This document shows positions 24,872-31,331 of a stretch of DNA of 31,331 nt, one piece after another; positions within the stretch are counted from its first letter, which is position 1, and each line of letters begins with the position of its first letter. The notes below the pieces were generated by a model that did not search any database, was not told the DNA's origin, and saw only the letters and a list, made by a program, of their open reading frames with translations. Both the position numbers and the translations under genes were made by a program. This DNA is from Flavobacteriales bacterium UBA979. Its GTDB lineage: Bacteria; Bacteroidota; Bacteroidia; Flavobacteriales_D; Sanyastnellaceae. Where the stretch lies: assembly GCA_002292325.1 (NCBI GenBank), contig DBBR01000005.1, forward strand, positions 1 to 31,331. Reading direction: 5' to 3'.

Positions 24872-24879
24872 TACCTTGC
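24872..24879 (+). promoter_or_regulatory. -7 box of the DUF4199 gene (TACCTTGC)
   Basis: TACCTTGC is followed by AGGC and the ATG at 24884, again 12 nt from TA to ATG. The hutI promoter carries the same 16-nt string ending in ATG. The ffs box faces away from it across 21 nt. Confidence 0.6.
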
Positions 24880-24883
24880 AGGC

Positions 24884-25402
24884 ATGAAAATCCCACTCTT
24901 CGCATGGCAACATGGTGCAGCAGCAGGTGCAATGATGATCCTGCTCAAGCTAGCCTCCTATATAATGGGAGTAGAGATGATGCTGAATCAATGGGTATCG
25001 TTTGCTTCATTTGCTCTAGTCTTAGCCGGTATGCTGATGGCGGTCACAGCTACGCGTAAAACAGAAGGTGGGTTTATTTCGTTTGGCAGGGCATTCTTGG
25101 TTGCGTTCTCTGCTGCGGCCATCTCGACATTGCTGGTCTTGCTTTTGGATTTGGTCCTCGGAACACTTGTCGATCCTCAATTGAACGAGAAAATTTTGCG
25201 TGTGACAAAACAATCGTGGGAAGATTCTGGGATGTTGAGCTTGATCCCCAAGGCGGAGTTGGAGGGAGTGCTCGCACAATTAAAGTGGACATTGCAACCA
25301 ATGGGTCAAAGTGTGAGTTGGCTGCTTGGCTTGGTGTTTTGGTCAATTGTCGCTTTGATTGTCGGTGCGATTATGAAACGAATTGATCCGCAACAATTTT
25401 GA
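24884..25402 (+). CDS. DUF4199 family membrane protein
   Basis: The 172-residue protein has four membrane helices: GAAAGAMMILLKLASYIMG, FASFALVLAGMLMAV, FLVAFSAAAISTLLVLLLDL and SWLLGLVFWSIVALIVGAIM. Between helices 3 and 4 is an amphipathic segment of about 60 residues. This topology and its position directly before a GT2 glycosyltransferase are typical of DUF4199 proteins in Bacteroidota; the molecular function is unknown. The start was chosen at the ATG at 24884 because a TTG-start extension to 24866 would cross the -7 box. Confidence 0.87.
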   Translation: MKIPLFAWQHGAAAGAMMILLKLASYIMGVEMMLNQWVSFASFALVLAGMLMAVTATRKTEGGFISFGRAFLVAFSAAAISTLLVLLLDLVLGTLVDPQLNEKILRVTKQSWEDSGMLSLIPKAELEGVLAQLKWTLQPMGQSVSWLLGLVFWSIVALIVGAIMKRIDPQQF

Positions 25403-25436
25403 AACAAAAGGGAGATCAGTCCGTAAACCTGACCAT

Positions 25437-26405
25437 ATGAAAGACGGAGAAAAAGAAATCTCGATAGTTGTTCCGCTGTTCAATGAAGAGGAGAGTCTGG
25501 CAGAGTTGAAGGCTTGGATTGATGACGTGCTCAAGGATCGCGCTTACGAAGTGATATTTGTGGATGATGGCAGCCGTGATAATTCATGGCCCATTATTCA
25601 AAAATTGGGGGCGGATGATCCTGATCAGGTCGTTGGAATTCGGATGGCTAGGAATTACGGGAAGAGTGCGGGTTTGCAATTGGGGTTTCAAGCGGCAAAA
25701 GGGAAGGTGGTTATTACCATGGATGCTGATTTGCAAGACTCTCCCGAGGAAATTCCAGAATTGGAACGTAAAATTCTTGAGGAGGGATTTGATTTGGTAA
25801 GCGGTTGGAAAAAGAAACGTCATGATCCGCTCACTAAAACCATTCCAACTCGGCTTTACAATGCGGCTACGCGATGGGTGAGCGGAATTCGTCTGAATGA
25901 CTTCAATTGCGGATTGAAGGCTTATCGCCTGGAAGTGGTCAAAGCAATTGAAGTTCAAGGTGAGATGCATCGGTACATTCCTATTCTGGCCAAGAGTGCG
26001 GGGTTTGATCGCATTGGCGAACAAGTCGTTCAGCATCAGGCGAGAAAGTACGGTAGCTCGAAGTTTGGCGTGGAACGCTTTGTCAATGGCTTTTTGGATT
26101 TGATGACCATCGGATTCATGATGCGCTTCTCTCGAAAACCCATGCACTTTTTCGGTGCGCTGGGGGCTCTAATGGCGTTGATCAGCTCAATCGGATTTGG
26201 TTGGATTCTGGTCAGTAAATTGATTTCGATTGGGCAGGGTATGCCTTCACGAAACATCACGGAACTGTCCACATTTTACATTTCTCTCACGGGGATCATT
26301 TTGGGTGTGCAGTTCTTTTTGGCTGGATTTATCGCAGAAATGACATCGCGCAATGATGCCAAGCGCCATTCTTACCAGGTGTCTGAAAACGTCAATCGGC
26401 CCTAG
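25437..26405 (+). CDS. Family 2 glycosyltransferase (DPM1/GtrB-like)
   Basis: The 322-residue enzyme has an N-terminal GT-A domain (ISIVVPLFNEEESLAEL; VIFVDDGSRDNS; VITMDADLQDSPEEIPEL with the metal-binding DxD) and two C-terminal membrane helices (about residues 235-300). This is the layout of polyprenyl-phosphate glycosyltransferases such as GtrB and ArnC, which load a sugar onto undecaprenyl phosphate at the cytoplasmic face. SGWKKKRHDP and NDFNCGLKAYR are further family motifs. It follows the DUF4199 gene by 34 nt, probably in one operon. A near-box TAAACCTG 5 nt before the ATG could add initiation. The last codons are part of the terminator stem. Confidence 0.92.
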   Translation: MKDGEKEISIVVPLFNEEESLAELKAWIDDVLKDRAYEVIFVDDGSRDNSWPIIQKLGADDPDQVVGIRMARNYGKSAGLQLGFQAAKGKVVITMDADLQDSPEEIPELERKILEEGFDLVSGWKKKRHDPLTKTIPTRLYNAATRWVSGIRLNDFNCGLKAYRLEVVKAIEVQGEMHRYIPILAKSAGFDRIGEQVVQHQARKYGSSKFGVERFVNGFLDLMTIGFMMRFSRKPMHFFGALGALMALISSIGFGWILVSKLISIGQGMPSRNITELSTFYISLTGIILGVQFFLAGFIAEMTSRNDAKRHSYQVSENVNRP

Positions 26406-26426
26406 AAGGGCCGATTGAGTCTTTTT
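26393..26426 (+). terminator. Intrinsic terminator overlapping the glycosyltransferase stop codon
   Basis: A perfect 10-bp stem CAATCGGCCC / GGGCCGATTG (26393-26402 with 26408-26417) is followed by AGTCTTTTT. The stop codon TAG (26403-26405) forms most of the 5-nt loop, so the last three codons and the stop are inside the hairpin. On the opposite strand only a short T-run follows, so it is weaker for the convergent gene. Confidence 0.9.
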
Positions 26427-26465
26427 GAATAGAAGTTGCCTTTTTGGGCTCGTAACCGTCTCGTC

Positions 26466-29438
26466 CTACCTGACCATGATGGATGTGTGCGCCGATTGCC
26501 GTCCCTGCATTCCAATGATGTTGTACATGCCTGCTTCAAAAGATGACGTATTCAATATCCAGTTGGAAGCGCTGGCATTGGGGACGAAAGCATATTTAGA
26601 GACCAGACGACCGGTCACATCGCGTACTTCGATTTCAATGGGTAAGTGCTCGTCCCAACCTTGACCGTTGAGGTTGGTTTCAATCTCTGTTGGATTGGGG
26701 TAGGGCGCAAATCCAATGGGATCAGGAAATTCAAACGGTGATCCACCTGTTCCAATTTCCTCACAGTCCGTGTTAATGCCCAAATTCATGGATTCCATAA
26801 ACCCGTCTTCCATGGTCGCTGTGGTCATGAGTTCGCCGTCCATCCAAACTTCAATCCAGCCTCCATTCCATCCGTCTGCGTTCATGTCCCACATGGTAAC
26901 CTCGTAGCAGTCATCTGCAAGGCAAGCGGTATACGTATGTGTTGTGTTGCTTGCATAGAACCCAGCTTCGATATTGCCGCCTGCCGCATCGGTTCCATCA
27001 CTAAGGTTCCACCCGAGGCTGTTTCCATCTTCCAATGTTACGGTCACAAACGTGACTTCATTGGTCGGACAGAATGCGAATTCGCACGAGCCGTCATCTT
27101 CTGTGGCGATGGGATTAAAATTGATTGCGCCTTCATCGGTGCATCCTACAAAAGGATCCGGCTGGTCACCGCAATCTGCACCAATGCCAACTTGGACTTC
27201 CCCATAGCTGCCAGCTTCTAAGTTGAATTCGAGGGTTTCGTCTCCCCACGTCAAGGCCAGTACCGAGTTGTCCCACCCATCCCCGAAATCATCGAGCATG
27301 ATCAGCGTGTAACATTGGGCAGGGACGCAAAAGTCGACAGGCGTGTTGGCTCCTGTTGTCATCAAGTTGGCTCCTTCCCAATAAACGATGCCATCAGCGC
27401 CCAGCAAAAACCAAGTAATTTCTGACAGCCAGCTTCCACCAGCTAAGCTTGCAGTTACCGTGATGCCATCATCACAAACAACAGGGTAATAGCAAGAGCC
27501 GTTGTCAATTGTGGCTGATGGATCAAAGTTGCCAGCATCTGGGTCTGTGCAACCGTAGACTTCACCGCAGTTGCCATCGATGGAAAATTGGTACGTTTCC
27601 GAGCTCGCGTCATTGTCCAATGATTCATACACGAGTTGGGACCAAGCCGCATTGACGTAGAAATAACCACCATACCATGATCCTTCACCGTTGAGGTTGG
27701 TCATTGTGGCGGTATAGCAAGCAGTAGAATCCAAGCAAACGTCGAGGTACAGAATTTCCATGTCATTGAAGCCCTGTTGATCGTACAGGACATTTCCTTC
27801 CTCATCTTCTATGGTTAACCCGACTGCCTCACCTTGAGAGAAAGTGCAGATGTAGATCTGCCCGGGTGTTTCTCCGTCTTCACAAACCAAAGGGTAGGTA
27901 CACGAGCCATTGTCCTCTGTGGCGTTGGGGTTGTAATTCAGTGCTTCTTCGTCCGTGCATCCCGGAACATAAGCTTCGCAATCCTCGACATTGACGCCTA
28001 ACCCGTAGGTGATTTGGAAGACATCGGCCGGCAAATCAGTCGCGAGATCAAAAGACAAGGTATCCTCTCCAACAACGGCAATGACTGTTCCTTCCTCTCC
28101 ACCAAAGCCAGCATTGTATATGGTAAAGTTGTAGCATCCATCAGCGATACAGCCCTCATACATCCAGTTCCCATCTGCACCGGCGTATTGTATGAAATCA
28201 TACCATGCGTTGTTGTCGAAGTCTGTAATGAACCAGTTGAACCATTGGGTATTGTCCCATTCGTCATCATTGCTCGTGAAATCAGCATAGATTGTGAGGG
28301 GTGTGTTATCACCACATTCTAATGGGTACAAACAGCCAGAATCAACGGTAGCCTCTGGATTGTAATTCAAGGCCTCGGAATCCATGCAGCCATAAACAGG
28401 CTGGTCAGAGCAATCACCTTCCCAATAAAAATAAGCTCCGGCACATTCCAGTTCACAAGTGTTGTTGAACGTAATCAGTTCCCCGGTAACCCAGCTGTAC
28501 CCGCATACCGGCTCGTAAGTATCATCTTCGCATTCGCACGATGGCAAGCACGTTCCATCGTCCACTGTAGCCTCCGCATTGTAATTTGGGGCGTCTGGGT
28601 CGGTGCATCCAAAGATGTCTCCACATGAGCCATCCAATGAGAAGTCAAAACTCCACTCGGTTTGGTCTTCAGGGAGTGTCGCATAGGCGATTTGCCCGCC
28701 TCCACTGTTGATGTAGAAATAGCCGTTGTACCATCCACCATCTCCTGCCGTGTTCATTAAAGTGGCTGTAAAACAACCTTCACCCAGGCACAGATCAGTG
28801 TAAACGATATCTAAATCCCCAAAGCTGTTCCCGAGGTAGACGGATGCTCCATTTTCATCGGTGATTTCGAGGGAAACGTTTTGGCCTTCGTTGAACGTAC
28901 AGACGTAAAGAAGTGCGAGATCCCCACCGTCTTCGCAGGGGTAAACGCAGCTTCCGTCATCCGTGGTTGCCTGAAAATTGTAATTTGAAGCTGCCGGATC
29001 GGTGCAACCTGCAATTTCTTCATTCCCACCTCCATCTCCACCTCCTGTTTCGATATCATCGCACTCTGAGCCCATGGACAAAACGTACGCACCATACGTT
29101 CCGTAGTCCAGGCTCATGTCTCCAAACATGATTCCCAAATCAGGAATGTTCACGCTAATGCTCGCTCCATTCCAACCGTCTCCAAAAGCGTCAAACAATT
29201 GCAAAATGTAGCATCCTTCTTCAAAGCATTGCGTAATGGCTTCGAAATCATAATCGTTGTAGTTGTCTCCTTCCACAATGACATCACCTTCGGTGGTGAT
29301 GATGTTCCAACTTATTTCATCTCCCCAAGTGGCTACGGCGATCTCAATTTCGGCCTCGTATGCACAATCTGTTTGTGCGATGCTCGTTCCAATTGTGAAA
29401 AGAAAAAAGGCTGCTAAAATGAGTAGTAAAGTTTTCAT
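26466..29438 (-). CDS. Large modular secreted protein with T9SS sorting domain
   Basis: The 990-residue protein starts at the ATG at 29438, which begins a clear signal peptide (MKTLLLILAAFFLFTIGTSI, cleavage before QTD); the frame upstream to 29624 overlaps mnmA and is not coding. The mature part alternates six beta-rich modules of about 105-115 residues, each with a CY-x(6-8)-DGWNG-like motif (such as CYILQLFDAFGDGWNG), with six linkers of the form GCTDxxAxNYNxxATxDDGSC. A Kazal-like domain takes one module position. Residues about 908-990 are a type A T9SS C-terminal domain (APYPNPTE; VRDVTGRLVSKY; MQGRQ). It should be exported and attached to, or released from, the cell surface. The protein is very acidic. 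Adhesion or a structural role is a guess. Confidence 0.92.
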   Translation of the reverse strand: MKTLLLILAAFFLFTIGTSIAQTDCAYEAEIEIAVATWGDEISWNIITTEGDVIVEGDNYNDYDFEAITQCFEEGCYILQLFDAFGDGWNGASISVNIPDLGIMFGDMSLDYGTYGAYVLSMGSECDDIETGGGDGGGNEEIAGCTDPAASNYNFQATTDDGSCVYPCEDGGDLALLYVCTFNEGQNVSLEITDENGASVYLGNSFGDLDIVYTDLCLGEGCFTATLMNTAGDGGWYNGYFYINSGGGQIAYATLPEDQTEWSFDFSLDGSCGDIFGCTDPDAPNYNAEATVDDGTCLPSCECEDDTYEPVCGYSWVTGELITFNNTCELECAGAYFYWEGDCSDQPVYGCMDSEALNYNPEATVDSGCLYPLECGDNTPLTIYADFTSNDDEWDNTQWFNWFITDFDNNAWYDFIQYAGADGNWMYEGCIADGCYNFTIYNAGFGGEEGTVIAVVGEDTLSFDLATDLPADVFQITYGLGVNVEDCEAYVPGCTDEEALNYNPNATEDNGSCTYPLVCEDGETPGQIYICTFSQGEAVGLTIEDEEGNVLYDQQGFNDMEILYLDVCLDSTACYTATMTNLNGEGSWYGGYFYVNAAWSQLVYESLDNDASSETYQFSIDGNCGEVYGCTDPDAGNFDPSATIDNGSCYYPVVCDDGITVTASLAGGSWLSEITWFLLGADGIVYWEGANLMTTGANTPVDFCVPAQCYTLIMLDDFGDGWDNSVLALTWGDETLEFNLEAGSYGEVQVGIGADCGDQPDPFVGCTDEGAINFNPIATEDDGSCEFAFCPTNEVTFVTVTLEDGNSLGWNLSDGTDAAGGNIEAGFYASNTTHTYTACLADDCYEVTMWDMNADGWNGGWIEVWMDGELMTTATMEDGFMESMNLGINTDCEEIGTGGSPFEFPDPIGFAPYPNPTEIETNLNGQGWDEHLPIEIEVRDVTGRLVSKYAFVPNASASNWILNTSSFEAGMYNIIGMQGRQSAHTSIMVR
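27084..29009 (-). repeat. Six GCTD-type linker repeats in the T9SS cargo gene
   Basis: Six 20-21 residue copies lie at native residues about 144, 277, 350, 493, 629 and 765 (DNA about 28947-29009, 28548-28610, 28332-28391, 27900-27962, 27492-27554 and 27084-27146). All keep G-C at the start, the N-Y/F-N/D centre, A-T before the acidic part, and a final Cys. The third is variant (GCMDSEALNYNPEATVDSGC). The paired cysteines and acidic residues suggest a small disulfide- or calcium-stabilised linker. Confidence 0.9.
28410..28538 (-). other. Kazal-like domain within the T9SS cargo protein
   Basis: Native residues about 301-343 contain six cysteines in the pattern C-x-C-x8-C-x15-C-x3-C-x10-C, with YEPVCG, TFNNTC and ELECAG, matching the PVCG...TYxNxC...ECAG core of bacterial Kazal-type domains. 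The third-to-fourth Cys spacing is about five residues longer than usual (the WVTGEL stretch), so inhibitor activity is uncertain. Confidence 0.75.
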
Positions 29439-29511
29439 GAAATCGACTTTTTGCGTTGGTGTACCATGAGAACAAATAAATGCCCGAAAGGTTGCATGCC
29501 TAACCAATACT

Positions 29512-30675
29512 CTAGGAGGCAATAACACCTGAGCCCATGCACTCTGATCCATCATACCAAGCAGCAAATTGGCCTGAAGCCACACCTGCTTGAGGTGCGT
29601 TGAACCAAACGTATAGAAAATCACCCTTTCGTTCCAGGGTTCCGGCTTGCAAAGGTTGCCGATATCGGATGCGAAATTGAAAGGCTCGTGTCTTCTCGCC
29701 GTCGGCTAACATCATGCTGGGACGAATCCAGTGCGTTTCGGAAAGTTGCATTCTCAAGCCAGAGCGGAGCAGCCCGGGATGCGTTTCGCCCTGGCCTACA
29801 TACAACGTGTTGGTTTCTACATTCTTCTCAATCACAAACAAAGGGTCAGGTTTACCTCCGACTTGAATGCCGCGTCGCTGTCCGACCGTAAAGTAATGCG
29901 CACCAGAGTGTTGGCCTACGACCTGTCCGTCCTGAGCATTCCATTTTAGAGGCATGGAGGCATCAGGGGATGCAGCCTTTTTTGCGGCGGCTGTTTCAAC
30001 GGGTATTTCGATGATTGCACCTGTCTTGGGTTCGAGCGCTTGCTGTAAGAAATCCGGCAATCGAACCTTTCCGATGAAGCAAAGTCCTTGGCTGTCTTTT
30101 TTATTGGCTGTAGGCAACCCGATTTCCGTGGCAATCTCGCGTACCCGCGGCTTCGTCAATTCTCCAATGGGAAAATGGGCCAAGGCCAATTGAGCTTGTG
30201 TGAGTTGGCAAAGGAAGTAGCTCTGGTCTTTATTTGAATCCACTCCACTGAGCAATTGATATTCTTTTACGCCATTGACTTCCGCAATGGCTTTGCGACA
30301 ATAATGTCCCGTTGCGACAGCTTCCGCACCTACATCCTGGGCAGCCCGGAGAAATACGTCAAACTTGATTTCACGATTGCACAAGACGTCTGGATTCGGA
30401 GTCCTTCCGGCAGCATACTCATCAAACATGTAATCGACAATACGCTCCTTGTATTGGACGCTTAGATCCAGCACCTGAAATGGAATGCCGAGGTGTGATG
30501 CCACTAACATAGCGTCGTTGGCGTCATCAATCCAAGGACAGGCATTATCAATCACCACAGTTTCATCGTGCCAGTTGCGCATGAAAATTCCGATGACATC
30601 ATGCCCGGCTTCTTTCAACAACCAAGCTGCCACACTGGAATCCACACCTCCTGATAATCCGACCACAATACGCAT
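29512..30675 (-). CDS. mnmA: tRNA-specific 2-thiouridylase
   Basis: MnmA thiolates U34 of Lys, Glu and Gln tRNAs using sulfur relayed by sulfurtransferases. The 387-residue protein begins with the PP-loop ATP site [20 protein letters not shown]. The two catalytic cysteines are in [12 protein letters not shown] (Cys99) and GLCFIG (Cys199). GHYCRK, DQSYFL and the C-terminal beta-barrel (YTVGQRRGI variant [13 protein letters not shown]) complete the match. The start at 30675 is fixed by the PP-loop. The large secreted protein gene follows after 73 nt without an evident terminator, so readthrough is possible. Confidence 0.97.
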   Translation of the reverse strand: MRIVVGLSGGVDSSVAAWLLKEAGHDVIGIFMRNWHDETVVIDNACPWIDDANDAMLVASHLGIPFQVLDLSVQYKERIVDYMFDEYAAGRTPNPDVLCNREIKFDVFLRAAQDVGAEAVATGHYCRKAIAEVNGVKEYQLLSGVDSNKDQSYFLCQLTQAQLALAHFPIGELTKPRVREIATEIGLPTANKKDSQGLCFIGKVRLPDFLQQALEPKTGAIIEIPVETAAAKKAASPDASMPLKWNAQDGQVVGQHSGAHYFTVGQRRGIQVGGKPDPLFVIEKNVETNTLYVGQGETHPGLLRSGLRMQLSETHWIRPSMMLADGEKTRAFQFRIRYRQPLQAGTLERKGDFLYVWFNAPQAGVASGQFAAWYDGSECMGSGVIAS

Positions 30676-30679
30676 GGTC

Positions 30680-30687
30680 CAAAGTTA
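30680..30687 (-). promoter_or_regulatory. -7 box of mnmA (TAACTTTG)
   Basis: A perfect TAnnTTTG on the minus strand, followed by GACC and the ATG, with TA-to-ATG of 12 nt. The start codon is certain from the PP-loop homology, so this is one of the cleanest leaderless candidates. Confidence 0.7.
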
Positions 30688-30743
30688 CCGCCCAAGCCTG
30701 AGTGGATTGACATGTTTCTGCGTCAGACCTTAAAAAATTCATG

Positions 30744-30751
30744 TACCTTGT
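30744..30751 (+). promoter_or_regulatory. Possible -7 box of the sigma factor gene (TACCTTGT)
   Basis: TACCTTGT resembles the TACCTTGC boxes elsewhere in the window, but lies 64 nt before the ATG at 30816. The 12-nt rule would place the start near 30756, giving a leader of about 60 nt. Confidence 0.45.
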
Positions 30752-30815
30752 TTGAGTAGCGGAGAAATTGAAGCAACCATTGGATAAAGCGTGCGTCTAG
30801 AATTCGACGAAGGTC

Positions 30816-31331
30816 ATGTCAGAAAGTGAACTGCGACAACATATAGAAGGATGTAAGCGGGGTGACAGGTTGTCACAACAATGGGTTTTCCAGCGCTACT
30901 ATCGCCTGATGTTCGGAGTTTGCTTGCGGTACACGAGCGATCAAGATCGTGTCCAAGACATTGTTCAAGAGGGATTTTTGAAAGTGTTCTCGAACATTGA
31001 AGGATTTACCTCGAAAGGTTCTTTTGAAGGTTGGATTAGACGAATTATGGTAAATACCGCCATCGATGCTGTGCGCAAGTGGAAATCAAGCCGTTTGGAT
31101 TCAACTGAAGACGAGCAGTTGGAGCGACTTGCTGGTCCGGAACAGGAGGAAGATGAGGTGTTGGCAGATTCATTTTCAGTGGGAGAAGTTTTACTTGCCA
31201 TGGATCAGTTGTCACCGGCTTACCGAGCGGTTTTTAACTTATACGTCTTTGATAATCACAGCCATGCTGAAATCGCTGAGAAATTAGATATTTCAGTTGG
31301 AGCTTCGAAATCGAATTTGGCGAAAGCCAAA
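30816..31331 (+). CDS. ECF-type sigma-70 family RNA polymerase sigma factor, 3' end outside window
   Basis: The visible 172 residues include region 2 (GVCLRYTSDQDRVQDIVQEGFLKVF, then the -10 recognition helix segment EGWIRRIMVNTAIDAVRK) and region 4 (LLAMDQLSPAYRAVFNLYVF, then the helix-turn-helix HAEIAEKLDISVGASKSNLAKAK). There is no region 3 between them, as in ECF sigmas. The C-terminus is cut a few residues after the helix-turn-helix, so little is missing. The ATG at 30816 is preceded by AGGTC, a weak ribosome-binding match. An anti-sigma or envelope gene may follow outside the window. The target regulon is unknown. Confidence 0.93.
   Translation, partial: MSESELRQHIEGCKRGDRLSQQWVFQRYYRLMFGVCLRYTSDQDRVQDIVQEGFLKVFSNIEGFTSKGSFEGWIRRIMVNTAIDAVRKWKSSRLDSTEDEQLERLAGPEQEEDEVLADSFSVGEVLLAMDQLSPAYRAVFNLYVFDNHSHAEIAEKLDISVGASKSNLAKAK

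Noticed and set aside
25584..26147. 187-codon minus-strand frame
   Set aside because: It is antisense to the GT2 glycosyltransferase and has no domain or promoter.
27084..29009. Regular repeats considered as a CRISPR or tandem DNA array
   Set aside because: The repeats are protein-level linkers about 70-160 residues apart with diverged DNA and an intact reading frame.
29439..29511. Possible -7 box (TTTATTTG) before the secreted protein gene
   Set aside because: The second base of the box is T rather than the invariant A, and no supporting -33 element is seen; cotranscription with mnmA is as likely.
29439..29624. N-terminal extension of the secreted protein
   Set aside because: It would overlap the end of mnmA, and the signal peptide begins exactly at the ATG at 29438.

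Overview
The window reads as chromosomal DNA of a marine-type Bacteroidota, most likely Flavobacteriales (Schleiferiaceae or Cryomorphaceae-like). The reasons are: -7 promoter boxes of the Bacteroidota type TAnnTTTG and almost no Shine-Dalgarno sequences; a secreted protein with a type IX secretion sorting domain and GCTD-type repeats; an S46 dipeptidyl-peptidase; a PD40 propeller envelope protein; the DUF4199/glycosyltransferase pair; and the Bacteroidota form of PEP carboxylase. I assigned this from gene content and did no database search. I see no mobile element, CRISPR array, tRNA or rRNA, and no gene-free stretch above 300 bases.

Layout. 1-3886 (minus strand): chorismate synthase aroC, then an SDF-family dicarboxylate/glutamate symporter, then a PD40 envelope protein cut by the left edge. 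3932-6924 (plus): imidazolonepropionase hutI and a fused formiminotransferase-cyclodeaminase, the last steps of histidine degradation, closed by a strong hairpin terminator. 7024-8138 (minus): trmD and rplS. 8242-10797 (plus): ppc, closed by a terminator. 10859-22424 (minus): a tight run of eleven genes: exonuclease, ccmB, ccmC, ccmD-like, ccmE, ccmF, DUF2520, KdsC-like phosphatase, yidC, DUF6438 lipoprotein and S46 peptidase, with many 4-8 nt overlaps. 22474-23190 (plus): sirtuin. 23201-24838 (minus): the SRP RNA gene (ffs) and a biotin carboxylase. 24884-26405 (plus): DUF4199 membrane protein and a GT2 glycosyltransferase. 26466-30675 (minus): mnmA and the 990-residue modular T9SS cargo protein. 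30816 to the right edge (plus): an ECF-type sigma factor, incomplete.

Functionally the window is mainly housekeeping: aromatic amino acid synthesis, histidine catabolism feeding one-carbon metabolism, anaplerosis, translation and tRNA modification, membrane-protein insertion, cytochrome c maturation (System I), fatty acid or acyl-CoA carboxylation, and peptide use. The most unusual signal is in the promoters. In six genes the TA of a Bacteroidota -7 box lies exactly 12 nt before the start codon, which predicts transcription starting at the A of ATG (leaderless mRNA). The SRP RNA gene in the same window has the same 12-nt spacing to its structural 5' end and so acts as an internal ruler. Three divergent gene pairs also share a near-identical back-to-back promoter geometry. 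Other points of interest are a CcmC with a large periplasmic insertion, a Cys-type CcmE, a biotin carboxylase without an ATG start, and a Kazal-like domain filling one module slot of the T9SS cargo protein.
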